From contig NZ_CP004388.1 of assembly GCF_000300235.2 (NCBI RefSeq), positions 1,531,501 through 1,595,500 of the forward strand: DNA of 64,000 nucleotides, written 5' to 3'. How positions within the stretch are numbered: the stretch's first letter is position 1; every line of letters begins with the position of its first letter. Positions 62,299 through 64,000 of the stretch are shown in pieces. The notes beneath the pieces were generated by a model. That model made no database searches, had not been told where the DNA came from, and worked only from the letters and a program-made list of their open reading frames with translations. A program made the position numbers and the translations under genes. Origin of the DNA: Thalassospira xiamenensis M-5 = DSM 17429 (GTDB taxonomy: Bacteria; Pseudomonadota; Alphaproteobacteria; Rhodospirillales; Thalassospiraceae).

Positions 62299-64000
62299 TC
62301 AGACCAACTCCGCCAGATACTCCACCGGATGTTTCGGCTTCGCACCCTCAAATCGCGCAACCTGACAACGACACGAATAGCCGGTGACGAGCATGTTACC
62401 CAAGCCCGTCTGATCGACTTTCTTTTTCCAGCTTTGGTCATAAAGCGCGCGGGATGTTTCCTGATGGCGGGTTTCGTGGCCGTAAACGCCGGCCATGCCG
62501 CAGCAGCCGGTTTTCTCGGTCGCGAGTTTGATGCCGAAGGCCTCGAAAATCTTTTGCCATTTGATGCTGACGTCGGGGATTGATGTTTTTTCCGTGCAAT
62601 GGGGGAAGAGGGTTGCCGGGGCCGCAACCTCTGCATTCCCGCTGCTTGCGGGCAGGGTAAGGCGGCCTTCCATGATCTCGGCGGCCAGCCATTCATGGAA
62701 CAGATGCACGCGGTAATCCGGGCGTTCCGTGCCAAGGCGCTGGGCGTATTCCTGCCGATAGGTCAGGGTTACGCTGGCCTCTATCCCGATCAGGGGTACG
62801 CCGGTTTTAGCCAGTCGGCCATAGACGATATCGTTTTGCCGCGCCTGATAATCAAAGCGTTTGAGGAAACCCTTCACATGCAAGGCCTTGCCATTCGGGC
62901 GATAGGGCGGCACGAAAACGCGGTAGCCGAGCTTCTGCAGAAGATCGATATGGGCGATGAAGACATCGATGTCATAGTGGCTGGTGAAGCAATCCTGCAA
63001 AAGCACCACGGATTTGGCGCGATCGGCAGAAGAAAGGGCTTCAAGATCGGCCAGTCTGAATTTGCCAATGCCGCGTTTGCGCAGGGCCGAACGCACGCTT
63101 TGGCGGCTGAGTTTCGGCAAATCGGTCAGGCCGATCAGGCTTTTGAAAATCCACGGCAGCGGCGGGATGGATTGCAGGGCATTGAAAAGCAAAGGTGCCT
63201 TTGCCATCAGGGGGGCGATGGTTTCAAGCTGTGCGATCACGTAATCCTTCACCGGGCGTTTGTAACGGGTGTGATAGGCCTCGAGGAACCGTGATTTCAT
63301 TTCCGGGATATCGACCTTGACCGGGCATTGCCCCGCACAGGCCTTGCAGGACAGGCAACCGGCCATCGCATCATAGACATCGTGCGAGAAATCGCGCGCA
63401 TTGATCACGGCGAGGTCCTGATTGCGCGGATCGGTGCCGACCGAAAGCTGCCTTATCCATTCACGGACCAGGCCCGCCCGGCCCTTGGGCGAATGAACGC
63501 GGTCGCGCGTGACCTTGTAGGACGGGCACATCGCATCCATCAGGTCCCAGTTAAAGCAGGCCCCGTTGCCGTTACACCGCGTCGCGTTAAGGTATTCATC
63601 ACGCAGCCTGTCTTCGATCTGGCGGTCAAGCTGGCCACGCATCGGGGCTTCGTCAATCGCGGTGATCGGGGTGTTTTTAGAATAGGGGGAGGCGATCTTG
63701 CCGGGGTTTAATTGTCCTTCCGGATCAAAGGCTTCCTTGATGCGCTTGAGCACATCATAAAGCTCCGGCCCGAAATAGGTTGGGGAATATTCGCCGCGGA
63801 AACCCTTGCCATGTTCGCCCCAGATCAGGCCGTTATATTTTTTGGTCAGGTCAACGACCTTGTCCGACACACGGCGCAGGCGGGCTTCGTCCTGCTCGTC
63901 ACACATATCAAGCAACGGGCGGACATGCAGACAGCCGACATCGACATGGCCAAACATGCCGTAATCAAGCCCCTCGGCATCCAGCAAAGCCCGGAATTCC
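62299..64000 (-). CDS. ydiJ: YdiJ-like FAD-linked oxidase with iron-sulfur domain (5' end outside window)
   Basis: Only the C-terminal 567 residues or so are inside the window; the frame continues to the right edge without a start (relatives are about 1000 residues). The visible part begins in the FAD-oxidase C-terminal domain (GMFGHVDVGCLHVRPLLDM, WGEHGKGFRGEYSP, FDPEGQLNPGKI). It continues with two Cys clusters of an Fe-S module (CNGNGACFNW...MCPSYK and CLSCKACAGQCPVKVDIPEMKS) and a CCG-type domain (LFPHCTEKTS, KTGCCGMAGVYGHE). YdiJ of E. coli oxidises D-2-hydroxy acids and passes electrons to the respiratory chain; the substrate here is unproven. It is convergent with the RES toxin gene (22 bp gap). 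Confidence 0.92.
   Translation of the reverse strand, partial: EFRALLDAEGLDYGMFGHVDVGCLHVRPLLDMCDEQDEARLRRVSDKVVDLTKKYNGLIWGEHGKGFRGEYSPTYFGPELYDVLKRIKEAFDPEGQLNPGKIASPYSKNTPITAIDEAPMRGQLDRQIEDRLRDEYLNATRCNGNGACFNWDLMDAMCPSYKVTRDRVHSPKGRAGLVREWIRQLSVGTDPRNQDLAVINARDFSHDVYDAMAGCLSCKACAGQCPVKVDIPEMKSRFLEAYHTRYKRPVKDYVIAQLETIAPLMAKAPLLFNALQSIPPLPWIFKSLIGLTDLPKLSRQSVRSALRKRGIGKFRLADLEALSSADRAKSVVLLQDCFTSHYDIDVFIAHIDLLQKLGYRVFVPPYRPNGKALHVKGFLKRFDYQARQNDIVYGRLAKTGVPLIGIEASVTLTYRQEYAQRLGTERPDYRVHLFHEWLAAEIMEGRLTLPASSGNAEVAAPATLFPHCTEKTSIPDVSIKWQKIFEAFGIKLATEKTGCCGMAGVYGHETRHQETSRALYDQSWKKKVDQTGLGNMLVTGYSCRCQVARFEGAKPKHPVEYLAELV

Overview
The window reads as chromosome from a free-living, probably marine, alphaproteobacterium of the Rhodospirillales. 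Thalassospira is my best guess, inferred from gene content, the alphaproteobacterial tol-pal and ftsH-folP gene order, and the density of TRAP/ABC uptake systems and signalling proteins. No rRNA, CRISPR array or prophage is visible. There is one complete insertion sequence, one structured repeat of about 265 bp, two identical tRNA-Val genes and one well supported small-RNA gene.

Layout. 1-8.1 kb: envelope and housekeeping block tolB (cut by the left edge), pal, [nested inverted-repeat element], cpoB, tilS, ftsH, folP. 8.2-13.2 kb: a signalling cassette lies where many proteobacteria have folP directly followed by glmM. It holds an OmpR-type regulator convergent with two overlapping paralogous 7TMR-DISM histidine kinases, one of which has a damaged ATP-binding domain. 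13.4-17.8 kb: glmM, thiD, a small membrane protein, an AEC-type carrier and a GmhB-like phosphatase. 17.8-22.9 kb: a TPR/SPINDLY-type glycosyltransferase, a structured 500 bp intergenic region, ilvD and a LysE-type exporter.

23.1-29.1 kb: a five-gene operon with a complete TRAP transporter, a creatininase-like enzyme and an M20 amidohydrolase, divergent from a LysR regulator. 29.1-33.3 kb: alanine dehydrogenase with a divergent Lrp-type regulator, then an M48 protease/DUF898 pair. 33.7-36.1 kb: a TetR gene and an IS1182-type element that inserted into a shared bidirectional terminator and duplicated it. 36.1-44.4 kb: polyamine ABC transporter genes, a PuuA-like glutamine synthetase, and divergent dgcN-dgcA for D-glutamate catabolism. 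Together these look like a nitrogen and carbon scavenging region for polyamines and D-amino acids.

44.7-48.6 kb: a membrane GGDEF protein, a small RNA of the alphaproteobacterial suhB/MmgR kind, a GNAT acetyltransferase coupled to an N-formylglutamate amidohydrolase, and tandem tRNA-Val(GAC). 48.8-54 kb: a SemiSWEET protein and a yhiI-rbbA-yhhJ type export system. 54.2-58.9 kb: an endonuclease/phosphatase-family protein, a receiver-EAL protein, a Dabb protein and a soluble double-PAS chemoreceptor. 59-64 kb: a dgdA/dgdR pair (2,2-dialkylglycine decarboxylase and its LysR regulator), an Xre/MbcA-RES toxin-antitoxin pair and a YdiJ-like FAD/Fe-S oxidoreductase cut by the right edge.

All family assignments come from reading motifs in the translated sequence; no database search was run.
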